64,000 nt of DNA from assembly GCF_031755915.1 (NCBI RefSeq), contig NC_083388.1, positions 10,105,001 through 10,169,000 of the forward strand, given 5' to 3'. The notes under the pieces were generated by a model, which saw only the letters and a list, made by a program, of their open reading frames with translations, did no database searches and had not been told where the DNA came from. Each line of letters opens with the position of its first letter. The stretch's first letter is position 1. Positions 47,801-59,454 of the stretch are shown piece by piece. The stretch comes from Ziziphus jujuba (taxonomy: Eukaryota; Streptophyta; Magnoliopsida; Rosales; Rhamnaceae). The position numbers were made by a program, and so were the translations under genes.

Positions 47801-50688
47801 TGACAGGATCCACCCCGGGAACCCTCCAAGGACTTCCTGGGTGATCCCGTCAAATGAAGTCCCACTGAACAATCCCTAGAAAATATCCAATGGAATCTCA
47901 CCTTAAAAACGTAGATAATCAAATACTAGCATTAACATTAATACCTCAATATATATATATATATATAAATAAGTCCACAACCGACCTACTGTACTATAGG
48001 CCATAACTACACACATGAGTACCATGGTCTCTACTGAGTCCCATAATTAAAAATAGAGCATTCTAAGAGTGTCAACAAAGTCTATGAGTACCAATAAATA
48101 ATAAATAAGTCCAGAAGATAACAATAGGTGAAGAAAGGATAAATACGGCTGCTGAAGTGGAAGGAAACAAGCGATAAGCTATGCGCGAGGTAGACTGCTA
48201 CTAGCTGCCTGGGCCTAGGGGAACGAATTTAAAACAATAAAATGTGAGATAAACAAATCTCAGTGAGTGGCATAATATAATAAAAAAATAATGATTTATT
48301 TCTGAAAAATCTTTCTCTCAAGACCTCTCATTCCACTCGTTGAAAAGTTTCCCGTTTAAAAATCATTTCACAAAACCCAAACTTGTACTCCAATTAATAT
48401 CATAAAAACCGATGCTCAAAAGTATGAATGAACGATCATTGTAATATTATGAAATATCTCAAATCCAGATATAAACATTTGAGCATAAACTATAATAAAT
48501 ACAGTTCTACCAAATAAATATGAAAATACAGAAATCACCGCAATATTTGTAAATCAACAATATATACAAACATATACAATGTACCATACGATGTACCAAT
48601 ATACAAACCGTGGGATACATCCACCTCACGACCCTCAATATATGCACGGTGTCATGGAAATAATAAATAACCGTCGGAACGTACCCAACCTCACAGTCCG
48701 TGGCAATAATACACTGTTAGATGATACCAACCTCATGACACCGTGGCAATAATAATAAACCGTCGGATAAACCCAACCTCACAGTCCGTTGTAATAATAG
48801 ATAACCGTTAGATGAAACCAACCTCACGGCACCGTGGTAAAACCCAACGCGCGGTAATATAATATAATATGATATTGATCCAAGGTATTGGCATTACATG
48901 GTACATCAATTTAAAAATAAACCAATACAGTATACATGAAACAATCTTGTAAGATTATATATATACTTTTCCAAACGATACTGTATCATAAATCATAATT
49001 TAACATTTAAACTATCACCGGTTAATTAAATACTTCAAAATCTCAAAACATCATTTCATACGAAAACTAGAAATACCACAGTGAAATATATTCACCATAA
49101 ACCAATTTTAAGCACATAAAATTATAAAATATTTGATCTTGCTTAAAATTATATGATTTTCAATCTGGTTTCTCAAACCAAATAGTTTCCAAAATGATTT
49201 AAAATCTTAATTTAATTACCAAAATATTTAAATACCACAAGTCCATTTATGGACCCATTAAAATTAAAAATCACTTAAAATATTATCAAAAGTCATATAA
49301 AATGATAATACATATATGTGAAAGCAAATATTTATATATGCATAAAACAACATTTCAAACAAATGATATATACGTAAAATATTTAAACCCCATATATACT
49401 ATACTATATACCCAAATCATTTACAAATGATATAACCACTCACAGTACTGTAGATGCTCATGCCTGCTCCTCTACATGATTGCCTCCAAGCTCAACTCGA
49501 ATGCCTGTAATACAATAAAATATTCCTCAGGCTTCAAACAACTAAACCAGAGATACTTGTATAACCCAAATGTCTCAAAATGATTTACAGTACTACAAAA
49601 TTGCATAAATTGGACACCGGGCAGTCCAATTATACCGCGTGTCCTTAGGATCCGGTACCCAAAATTGGAGATTTTTACCCGAAGCCTAATATTTTGAAAT
49701 CGAACCACCTAATGGGTCCTAATAATATCCAATTTCACTAATTCAACTCCAATTTTAACTAATTTGACTAATTTTGTCCAAACACAGTCCCCAACTTATC
49801 CGAAAATTAACTAATTGATCCAAAAATGGAAAAATTATCAAATGATTCCAAAATTCACAAAATTTATATTGACGGAAAGCCCAAGAGATAAGGAACTCAT
49901 CAGTATGCTCACCTTGGTCCAAAGTTTCCTCCGGTGGTCGGAAAACACTGTTGAAGCATTGGCCGAATTTCTCGTTGTTGGATCTTTCAAAGGGTGAGGA
50001 ATCTGGACAAAATAACCATGGAAATGAGCTCAAAGGGGTCAAAAATAGTGGAAAAGGTGTATGGGTTGGCCTGAAATGGCCAAAAAATGAGAAAATCCGG
50101 CGACCCACCCGCAGGCTGCTGCGACTTTGTCGGCCCGATCTGGGGGCGTCCGGCCGCTTCTTGCCGTGAAATTTCACGGCTGAGCTCGCCTTCAGGTGAC
50201 CTTCCTAGGTGGTTGGTGTGTGTAAGGGGCGGTTGGCTGGAAATGGGCAAAACGGCGGTGACCCGGTTCGACGGTAAACGGGTCGAAACGACCCAGTTTG
50301 GACCCACGAGTCTAAGGAGAGAATTTTTCGGGTTTTGGGGAAAAAAATGGATATTTTGGGCTTTGTTTCCTGTTTGACACGCTTACCTAGGCTTATATAA
50401 AGCCTTGGGTCACTAACAGACAAAAACTGGGGACTGGCTTGGATACTGATTAAAACTTATGCTTAAAACTTCTCAGAACCATAACTTTTTGTCCGTAACT
50501 CAGAATTTGGCATGCCACCAGTTTGTGAACTCGTATCAACGAGATCTACACAATGGTACCTCAGTCAAACAAAAAATATTGGCTATTGAAAAAGTCAACT
50601 TGAACCTATATATTATTCACTTGGTCAAACTTAGTCAATTTGGTCAAACTTGTTTAATCATGTATATTTTTTGGTACGGGGTGTTACA
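47801..50688 (-). mobile_element. Solo LTR, same family as copy 1, inverse orientation
   Basis: On the minus strand it begins TGTAACACCCCGTACCAAA and ends GTGGATCCTGTCA, so TG...CA, with ATATA on both sides. Landmarks shared with copy 1 include ACTCACTGAGAT near the 3' part and a GC-rich block (49880-50360 here). The minus strand at about 50401-50392 has TTTATATAAG, a good TATA box, about 290 bases inside the LTR. It lacks any internal retrotransposon sequence. It interrupts a unit of the CACTA hairpin array, so it landed after the array had formed. Confidence 0.82.
48606..48850. repeat. Tandem repeats inside LTR copy 2, about 55-60 bp unit, four copies
   Basis: Units share ACCCAACCTCACAGTCCGT-like strings and ATAATAAATAACCGTCGGA-like strings, alternating 'ACAGTCCGTGG' and 'GACACCGTGGCAATAAT'. 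The corresponding part of copy 1 (about 6735-6805) carries a different, shorter repeat (three ~21-bp units), so this section evolves quickly within the LTR family. Confidence 0.75.
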
Positions 50689-50693
50689 ATATA
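50689..50693. repeat. 5-bp target-site duplication ATATA (right)
   Basis: Repeat of 47796-47800 directly after the TTACA end of the solo LTR. Confidence 0.65.
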
Positions 50694-51925
50694 TGTTACA
50701 GATTGTGCATTGCCTGTTCTCTTCCCTTTACTTTCTAATTTTTTTTTTAATTTTTTTAAACAATCTAATTTTATTTCAACAATAAATAACCAGTAGAAAT
50801 ATTAGACCGACAAAAACGAGTTTTTTTTTTTATATATATATATATATATAGTTAACAGGCGACGCACTATATAGATTGTGCATCGCCTGTTCTCTCCTCC
50901 CCTAGTTTTTTAGTTATTTTAATTAATATAATTTTAATTCAACAACAAATAACCCATATATTAGAGCAACATAACTGAGTTGGTTTTTTTTTTTTTTGGT
51001 TATATGTGTTACAGGCGATGCACCAATAAGATTGTGTGTCGTCTGTTCTCTCTTCATTTTTTTTTTTAGATCTTTTAATCAATCTAATTTTATTTCAATA
51101 ATAAATAACCAGTAAAAATATTAGTGCACCAAAATTGAGCTTCTTCTTCTTTTTATATATATATATATATAGTTAACAGGCGACGCACCAATAAGATTGT
51201 GTGTCGCCTGTTCTCTCTTCACTTTTTTTTTTTTAGATCTTTTAATCAATGTAATTTTATTTTAATAATAAATAACCAGTAAAAATATTAGTGCGCTAAA
51301 ACTGAGCTGCTTTGTTTTTTTTTATTTTATTTTTTATATAGTTAACAAGCGACGCACTATTTAGATTGTGCGTCGTCTGTTCTCTCCTCACCTTTTTTTT
51401 AGTTCTTTTAATAAATCCAATTTTATTTCAACAACAAATAACCAATAAAAATATTAGAGCGCCAAAACTGAATTTTTTTTTCTTTTCTTTTTTTATATAG
51501 TTAATAAGCAACGCACTATTTAGATTGTGGGTCGCCTGTTTTCTCTTCATCTTTTTTTTTAGTACTTTTAATCAATCTAATTTTATTTCAACAATAAATA
51601 ACCAGTAAAAATATTAGAGCACCAAAACTGAGCCTTTTTTTTTTTTTTTTAATATAGTTAACAGGCGACGCACTAGTTAGATTGTGCGTCGCCTGTTTTC
51701 TTTTTAAGTTTTTTTTATATAGTTAACAGGCGACGCAATAGTGTGTTGCCTGTTCTCTCCTCACCTTTTTTTTTTTTTAGTTCTTTTAATAAATCTAATT
51801 TTATTTTAACAACAAATAACCAGTAAAAATATTAGAGCGTTAAAACTGAGCATTTTTTTTATTTTTTATTTTTATATAGTTAACAGGTGATGCACCATTC
51901 TTCAACAAATGTGTCACCTTTTCTT

Positions 51926-53221
51926 TTTTTTTATTTTATTTTTAATTTTTTACCCAGGACCTCTTACACTCTTTAGAAATCACCACACCATCATGCCAAA
52001 TGACTTGTATGTAATAATACAACAAAAACTATCTAATATAGTGTTAAGCGACGTATTATTTAAAGAATATGTCACCAAATAGATGAACACACATTCTTCA
52101 ACAAATGCGTTGTTGTTTCTTTTTCCTTTTTTTTTTTTTCAATTTTTTTGTTTAAACATTTAGAAACCCATAAAAAAAAAAAAATCAAAATAGGACCATA
52201 ACAAAAATTGAACCCATGACCTCCTACACTCTCAAGAAATCACCACACCACCAGACCAAATCACTTGGATGTAATAATACAACAAGAACTAGTTAATATA
52301 GTTTTAGGTTATGTAGTCTTTTAAGAAAGAGTCGCTAAATAGATGAAAAGGCGACGCATTTGTCAACAACTGCGTCGTCGTTTCACCCAACCAATTTTTA
52401 ACCTTTTTTTCAATTTGAAAGTTGTTTTTAGTAATTTTTTTAATTTTGCAAATATGCTTTTTTTTTTTTAATTTGTAGATGAGCAATCAACAAAACTAAT
52501 TAAAAATTAAAAGAAAAACATGGAATAGGCGACGTGTTTTAATGGAATTGCGTTGCCTGTTCCTTCAATTATTTTTTATTTTTTATAAAAAAAAAAGCAA
52601 TTTAATAGACTTTCAATTTTTAAAAACAAGTAAACTATTATTGACCACAAACATATGAAAGTTCATTTAACATACTTATGTAGATAAATTGGTCAATAAA
52701 TGCTTATTGAATTAGAATTTTATATTTGGTACACTATCTCAAATTAGGTCTTGAGATATTTTGTGTCTCGTCTATATACATATATGTGAATAACTGAGAA
52801 GAGCATTGACAAAACTATTTTTTATTTTTAGTTCAATGGAATTTATGTTCATTGGATTGCTACATGAATATGCTTGTAGATGAACAATTAAAAAATTATT
52901 TAAAGATTATAAAGAAAATATAAAAAATGAAATAGGCGACGCTTTTAGACCATAATGCGTCACTTGATCCCAAAATTCAAGAACAGGTAACCCTTCTTCA
53001 AGAGAATGTGTCGCCTGTTCTCTCAATTAAAAAAAGCAAAAATTTTGAAAGACATGCAAATTTTATAAAGAATAAAGGTGTACTTGAAAAACAGAAAAAT
53101 AAACAGCAATCTTCGATATTTTGCTTCACATTTTTAAGAAATATTTTCAGTTTTTGTTTGTAGATAAAAAATAAAAATTTAATCAAAGGAAAAAAATGCA
53201 ATTGGGAGAAAAGGCGCGTTT
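51926..53221. other. Interior CACTA sequence with scattered GCGACGC motifs
   Basis: Non-coding DNA with diverged versions of the palindrome (for instance near 52351-52381, 52526-52560 and 52934-52965) and two copies of a block around CTCTT(T/A)AGAAATCACCACACCA (51970, 52230). No transposase frame is visible. Confidence 0.55.
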
Positions 53222-53638
53222 TTGCCATTTTTTGAAAATTTTTGGCGCGTTTTAAAATTTTTACGTGCTCCTTTGAATCCCTTTTTCTTTTTTAAAACTA
53301 CATCAAGTATACTACCTAATAAATATTAGATTTGGAAGTAATCTAAGAGAGACTTGAATAGTGAGATATTTCGGGTTTCATTTTTCTTTTGCTTACGTTG
53401 TCGTTGGCCAGGAAGCTGGATTTCTCTGTGTTTCCCTCATGATTTTCTGGGTTTTTTCTTTCTTTATCTCCATCGTTTAGGTGAGTTTCTTTTTTCTTTG
53501 TGGTTGGAGGAGACATGAGACGGGTTTTTTTTTTTTTTTTTTTTTTTCATTTTAACTGCATGTTAGGTTCGTTGGGTTTTAATAATCTTGCTTTTGTAGA
53601 ATTTTTGTTTGTGATATTGCTTGACATTGTTTTGCTAA

Positions 53639-53776
53639 GTTCAACAAGTATTTTATGTTGAAGATCAACTTGATTCAAGATGGTTTATTATTTTAACTTC
53701 ACCACAAAATCGTACTTTTATTGAAGAAGATGTTCTTGGAGATACTATGATGGTTCACAATCCATTTGTCATATAG
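53639..53776 (+). pseudogene. TNP2-type CACTA transposase, C-terminal fragment
   Basis: 'VQQVFYVEDQLDSRW' leading to 'FIEEDVLGDTMMVHNPFVI' and a TAG stop matches the C-terminal end of plant TNP2 transposases. The codon just before the fragment is TAA, but CTAAG could also act as a splice acceptor, so this may be the last exon of a lost gene. The sister copy at 44184-44320 lies in the inverted arm. No catalytic domain remains. Confidence 0.55.
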
Positions 53777-54701
53777 TTGCCAAGTATCGATGAAAATGAT
53801 AATGAGGATGAATGTGAGAGTGACTATGTTTGTAATGACTATGATGGGAGAAATGTGCCTCGTCAAATCTTAAGAACAATGGTAATATTCTTTAAATTTT
53901 CATTTATTAAATTACAAATTTAATAATGATTAATATTTTATTTATTTTGCATAAATGTTATAACTTTTTTAATTTTTCCATATGTAGTATGAGGGTGTAA
54001 TATAGTCAACAAGAGAACGTTAACTTCCATCTCAATGAGTATGCATTCATGGAAGTTTAATTAATATTAAATTTGTTATAAAAAATACAACATTTTACAA
54101 ATTATGTAAAAATATGTCAATGGGATGATATTTAATTTATTTGATAATTAATTTGTTATGATAAAATATTTATTTTAAATTTTTGTATTCTAATTATTTT
54201 GGATGAAGCTAGTTTTCATTTTTTTTATTTTAATTATTTTTATATTTTTACTATTTTAATCACTTTTCACAAAATTTAAAAAAATTAATAAAAAAGAAGG
54301 GGCGACGCATTATTTGTTAATGCGTCGCTAAAGTATCGATGCGTTGCTAAATATACGATTCTATTAATGCGTCGCTAAATAGGATTAATGCATCGCTAAA
54401 TAGGCGACTCATTAGCGACTAATATATTTAGCGACGCTATATTAAATAGTCGCTAATATATTTTTAGCGACATTATTGTGAAGCGTCACTAAATAATGCG
54501 TTGTTATAAGTGGATTGATATAATGAGTCGCTAAAAGTCAATATGCGTCGTTAAAAACTAAAATATAGGCGACTCTCATACTGTGTCGCTTGTTGTCTTA
54601 TGGATTTAGCAACAGAACGTTAGGCGATACCGTGCGATACGTCATTGTTTATTTTGTGCAACGCATTTATTGCATCATTTATCAATGCGATTCTAGTGGT
54701 G

Positions 54702-57393
54702 ACTGGTTTTTGGAAACTTATAACCGTTGGGCTATGTAAACTTACAATGGTTCAGTCTTAACAATTGTGCATTTCCCATTCTTTATATTTGAGTCTTCTC
54801 CCAGAAAGTGTGTTTTCACCCAACCACTTTGTCTACTTTTTGAATCCTTGTGTCTCTTCTTGATGACTTTTTGAAATCCATAAATACCATTTGAAAATAT
54901 TCTTTGAAGTACTAGAGAAATTATAAGCAAGTATGTCTTATAGAGAAATCAAATATTTTCATGTTCTCTATCATTCGGATTTGAAATACTTTTATTTGAA
55001 GAGGAGATCATTGAATCCTGAGAGGCAACCGCAATAGAATTGTAAGCACTCGAAAAGAGTGAATATTGTCTTATAGAAAAAGAGTTCAACTCTTACCTCA
55101 ACCCATTTATATAGATCAAATTTTTTAAAATTTAATTTTAATTGGATACTATAAATTTTTTTATATTATAATAAATTTTTTTTTATTGTTTTTTTGATAT
55201 ATATATATATATACATATTGTTTTATTTGGAACATGTACTTAGCATAAGGTGGAAAAATATTGATGTGTCTAATGTTGAGGGTGTCATTTTAGTTAATCA
55301 GTCAATTCTAAAACCCTAGTTGGACAAGTAGTAATCCTTGATACTTAACACATCATTAGATGTCCAGTATAAAATAGAAATTATATTCCTAACAGATTAA
55401 AATTGTATAAACATATTATATAGATATATGCGTGTTGAGTTAAGTATAATACCAATACATTAACACTAACATTAGGAACAAGTGGATTACTGCTCAATCA
55501 AAATGATGAAATGGTGAGACATTCTCAATAACTCGGAAGAGAGAAAAGAAACAGCTATCATTTAACTGGAACAATACTAACTGTGTGGCATGAAATTACC
55601 CAAGTGTTTTCCTAAGTAAGTTGGCTAAGAAGACATTTCCAAGAAGAACAGCTTTTGAAATACCAGACGAAAGATTAATATTTGTTAACATGTCTTTAGT
55701 AATTCCAGGTACAACTAATACTGAGACAAATTCCTTGGTCAATGTAACCAACGAATGCAAGCAGGATAAATTGAAGGTAAGTAAACAAAAAAGGGAACAA
55801 ATCCAAGAAGATTCTATTCAGACCAGATGTATAGGAGAAAGCATGACACACTGGGAAGATTGAACTGATCTATCTTTTCAAGAATTTATTATCATGTCAA
55901 CAATTGATCTAGCTATGACTTTGTGGTATAGTCCCCTTTGGAATTAGGAGTCTAAATTAAACTGGGATTCTAAAAATTCAAAGGCAAAATAAATACCTAT
56001 AGGATAGCTGAGCAAAGGTATGTTCTTCGAGCTATTAACAAGCTCAAAGCGATTACTTAAAAAACATTACTGATTTAAATGTTAAAAGTGTTTTTATTAA
56101 GTGTCTTTAGTTAGTACCATATTGGTTCCTAAAGATTCTACACATTTGTATTATTTTGTTTGCAGATTTAGGCAACCTAATTTACACATCAACACTAACA
56201 AACCAGCTGCACAATAAAACAGTGCCAATGTACGGCTTTGCCAATTTAATATGAGTATAATTTTATTTATTTATTGGGATGGAGGTTCGATAGGCTTTGG
56301 TTTAAGGAAGATTTATATTATGATATTCAATTATGAAAATTTCTTTAAGAAATTGAGATTTGATTAAATGTGGATTTGAGATATTTTAAGTTTATAATTT
56401 TCATGAAGTGGTTTTAATAAAATAAATGGATTTCTAAATTATAGAATTTTCATGAATTTTTATTCGGTTTGAAACTATGCATGGTAATGATTTATATTCA
56501 GATACTATTATTATTATTAATAATTGGTTCTAATCGAGAAGTCGTACAGCAACCAGAAAATATGGATGTATTATTAAAGCAAAGCGTGCAATTACAACAA
56601 AGCGCCAAAAGGAAAGGAAAGCATTGAACAGAAGATTCTCCTATCTAAGCAAAAGACCTACACATGGAAGGAAAAGCTCTAAAATATCAACAAAACATAT
56701 TTCTTATTAATTATCTATTTTCCGACCCAAATATCAACTCGAAAAATGGGACGCTAATTGTGAAAGTAAATTTTATCACTTTCTAAATATCCAATAAAAT
56801 AAGAAGGGTAAATTTAAACTGCATTTATTACCAAACAATCAAAATTTTATAGTCCAATCATAATATGATTGAGATCCTAATTATGTATATTTTTTATTTC
56901 TAAATAATATTTAATTGATTTTATTAACCCTGATTAAAAACCCTTATATAAGCCATAAACCGTCATAAAAGCCATGAGTTACTTTTATGGGGAATTTGGC
57001 CCAATACTTTTTTTTTTTTAAGGCTCTAAGGATATTCACCCTTTCTGTTCTAAATTTTTTTTGTTTTACCCTTTTAATTTTCAATATTTCAGATTACGCT
57101 TATAAAATATCAAAAGAAAAGGAAAGGAAAAAAAAAAAATTAACGAGACGGTTTGCTATTTTCCCCCTAACCTGAACGGAGCACAAAGATCGCACAAACA
57201 AAATTGATTAGTATTTTCAGACTGCCATTTTGATAATCTTGAGCTTTTGCATGAATTTTTTTACAAAATAATGAATGGTCATGAACTATTCAAGCTGCAT
57301 AATCACACATCACACCCAACCTAAATAAGTATTTACGGATTTCCACTTGGTTTTTTCAATTGCTGGAATCGTCTGGTTTCTTGGCACCCTGTT
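54702..57393. other. Gene-poor interval right of the CACTA element
   Basis: The first triplet is the right ACT duplication. The composition is less extreme than in the repeats. Apart from one short open frame (55621-55863), a (TA)n tract near 55199-55212 and an (ATT)n tract near 56508-56517, I recognise nothing. Confidence 0.5.
55621..55863 (+). other. Small open frame with ordinary codon content, unrecognised
   Basis: An 80-residue frame without low complexity ('FPRRTAFEIPDERLIFVNMS', later 'SKQKREQIQEDSIQTRC'). There is no ATG at its upstream end (TTG at 55621). A plausible splice donor, AAG|GTAAGT, lies inside it at about 55776. It may be an exon of a decayed or captured gene. No domain is recognised. 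Confidence 0.25.
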
Positions 57394-57840
57394 TTGAATA
57401 TCCCCTCCGTTTCTAGAGATCAGAGGCAGATTCCCAAATTTCCCAAATTAATTGGAAAAAGGCCTACCGAAATCACTGTTCAGCTCTCCTGCTGCCATCA
57501 CCACCACGTCCGACGACCCTTCGCCAACGCCCCAAGTGGGCTCAGAAGACTATTACTCTCCCCCCAACCCCCCCAAGCCGAAGCTGCCACCTTATCACCC
57601 CTAAGGTACCCATCATCTCTTTCTGTTTTTTTTTTTTTTTGGTTAGATTTCTATGGCTATATTTTTATTTTTCTTAGAAAAATTCAATTCTGTGGAATTC
57701 TGATAGGATTTGGAATGCTTTTTCAGGGATTTGCGATGCTTCTCGAAGAAGAAGGAAAAAAGGAAAAGCAAAAGTGCAGGCATTGAAGGCTTTTCGGGAA
57801 GGAGCAAAGGAAAATATAAAGTAATTTTGTAGTCTTATTG
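57394..57840 (+). other. Possible 5' exon(s) of an unrecognised gene
   Basis: 57400-57600 is clearly richer in C than the surrounding DNA and reads as Ser/Pro-rich coding sequence in more than one frame. It is followed by AAG|GTACCC, a possible donor. A Lys-rich block at about 57728-57822 follows a possible acceptor (TTTTTCAG at about 57720-57727). The pattern fits a short transit-peptide-like first exon plus a second exon, but frames cannot be joined with confidence and no family is recognised. Downstream exons are not apparent. Confidence 0.25.
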
Positions 57841-58230
57841 AGGATAAAATAGGAAACAGTGGGTAAAAAAAAAAAAATACTAGAGAAGGGAGGGGTGAAT
57901 ATCCTTAGCCCCTTACATCGGTGGGTATTGGGCCACATTCCCCAGTTTTTCTCTTATGTTATCTGTTCACAGGTAGCTCACAAAAGCCCGTAAAGTTGGG
58001 TAAATTTAAAAAGCCATGGCCTGTTTAACTTCACGTGGGCCTAAGCTTGATTACCCCCAATGATTCCCTTGGGGTAATTACGAATTTCGGCCTCCCTGTA
58101 GTCCAGTTACAGAGAAATACCCAGATTCCAAAATATAGATTTTTTACCTTAATGTCAGTTTCTTTTCCCTCCAAATATCTTATTTTCAACTTTTGTAAAA
58201 AAAGTAAAAAAGATACCAATGTCTTCAACT

Positions 58231-58233
<3 letters not shown>

Positions 58234-58289
<56 letters not shown>
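58234..58289. repeat. (GA)28 microsatellite
   Basis: Uninterrupted GA dinucleotides, 56 bases. Confidence 0.95.
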
Positions 58290-58291
<2 letters not shown>

Positions 58292-58346
58292 CTTAACTTC
58301 ATAATTCCATGACTATAACATTTCAAGACACTTTTTTTTTTTTTTT

Positions 58347-58466
58347 TTATATGATCATGAATTTAAACTCTCATTTGTTTTATTTTTTTTTGATCTCTCT
58401 TGATCTTGGATGACTATGAACTTAAACTCTCTTTTCTATTTGGATCTTTCTTGATCTTAGATAAAT
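58347..58466. repeat. Imperfect tandem duplication, about 65 bp
   Basis: ATGAATTTAAACTCTC...TTGATCTCTCTTGATCTTGGATGA is followed by ATGAACTTAAACTCTC...TTGGATCTTTCTTGATCTTAGATAA. Confidence 0.7.
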
Positions 58467-58519
58467 TTCTCTCTTAAACAAAATCCAAGAATCCAACTTT
58501 ACAAAAAAGGATGAAGAGG

Positions 58520-58634
58520 ATTAAATCTAATGGTTGAGCATTTTTATTTGTATTTATGAAAATATGAGTTCGAATAATAGTAAGAGAAATATTTTGGATA
58601 GATTATAATTTAGATTAATTGTTAAAAAAAAAAA
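58520..58634 (+). repeat. Possible degenerate SINE
   Basis: CTAATGGTTGAGCA (A-box-like) and GAGTTCGAATAA (B-box-like) are spaced by about 35 bases and followed by an A-run at 58623-58634. This is the order expected of a tRNA-derived SINE; flanking duplications were not found. Confidence 0.3.
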
Positions 58635-58639
58635 ACTTT

Positions 58640-59417
58640 ACAAAAAAGAAAAAAAAAACATAAAACAAAAAATCAAATAACCCAACTCTCTCATAGACAG
58701 AATGAAACTAAAAAAATTTGATTTTTATTTATTTATTTTTTTAACTCAAATCTACCAAATCCGAGACTATAAAAGCTCATCCTATTGGCAATCTTTACTT
58801 GCTTTTTCAACAATTAGGAAAAAAAAAATCCAAAAAAGAAAGCAAAGAGCAAAATGGGAAAAAAATAATAATAACAAAACAGATTGCAAAAATAGCATAA
58901 AGAATATACATAAAATCTAGTAAATCTACTAACCTTTTAAACGCAATAGCTAACATCATCGTTAAGGCTTCAACCAAACGGTCTTTGCTGGAATGATGAG
59001 GTTCGATCAAAAATAATAATTTCTTAACAAATTAAGAAAAAAACTCAAAAAAGTAAGCTGAATTTGAAAGCTAAAAAACATAAAGAAAGCTTCAAAGAGA
59101 AAAATGCAAATGTTTTAATAAGGATTTTGAACGAAAATTTGAAATGCAAACTCAACCTCGCTTTCTCCTTCAAAACTGCCTCTTTTAATTTCGATCCTTG
59201 AAGTAGGAATTTCCTTTTTAAAGTTGAGATTTTTGATAAAAAGTGTGCAATTTATTTTATAAAATCACGAACCATATATATATATTGTTCTTATCTTTTG
59301 TTTCGTCTATTTTTTATTCTCCCTTCATTTTTTTTTTTTGGGTTTTCATATACAATATATCCACAAATGATATAAACATGATTAACATATTCCTTTCCCA
59401 TAAAATATGGGGTTTTT

Positions 59418-59454
<37 letters not shown>

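Larger units (their letters stand above)
47473..51925. repeat. Tandem array of ~160-bp units, each with a short palindrome
   Basis: About ten units start near 47473, 47642, (interrupted) 50697, 50853, 51011, 51174, 51344, 51501, 51659, 51722 and 51880. Each holds an inverted repeat of the form AACAGGCGACGCAC, a loop of about 10 bases, then GTGCGTCGCCTGTT, followed by TTAGTTCTTTTAATAAATCT, an AAATAACCAGTAAAAATATT block and a T-run. The palindrome core GCGACGCA is the same as in the CACTA subterminal repeats. No coding capacity is present. Confidence 0.85.
46989..54701 (+). mobile_element. CACTA (En/Spm) DNA transposon, non-autonomous, 7.7 kb
   Basis: The left end reads CACTACGTAAAAATTGATAT and the right end, on the minus strand, CACCACTAGAATCGCATTGA; both continue with ATTGATA, and ACT flanks both sides. 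The left 230 bases and right 400 bases carry many short motifs with the core GCGACGCA / TGCGTCGC, as expected for TNPA-type subterminal binding sites. The interior is dominated by a tandem hairpin array (47473-51925), split by a solo LTR (47801-50688). The only transposase trace is a TNP2 C-terminal fragment (53639-53776), so the element is non-autonomous. Its right arm is duplicated in inverse orientation at 42904-44722. Confidence 0.7.

Noticed and set aside
47473..51925. CRISPR-like array of repeats and spacers
   Set aside because: The units are contiguous tandem repeats of about 160 bp with shared 'spacers', in a plant genome, inside a transposon.
42904..54701. A single CACTA element from 42904 to 54701
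   Set aside because: The flanking triplets do not match (ATT versus ACT), whereas 46989-54701 has ACT on both sides. A composite unit remains possible and is listed as a finding.
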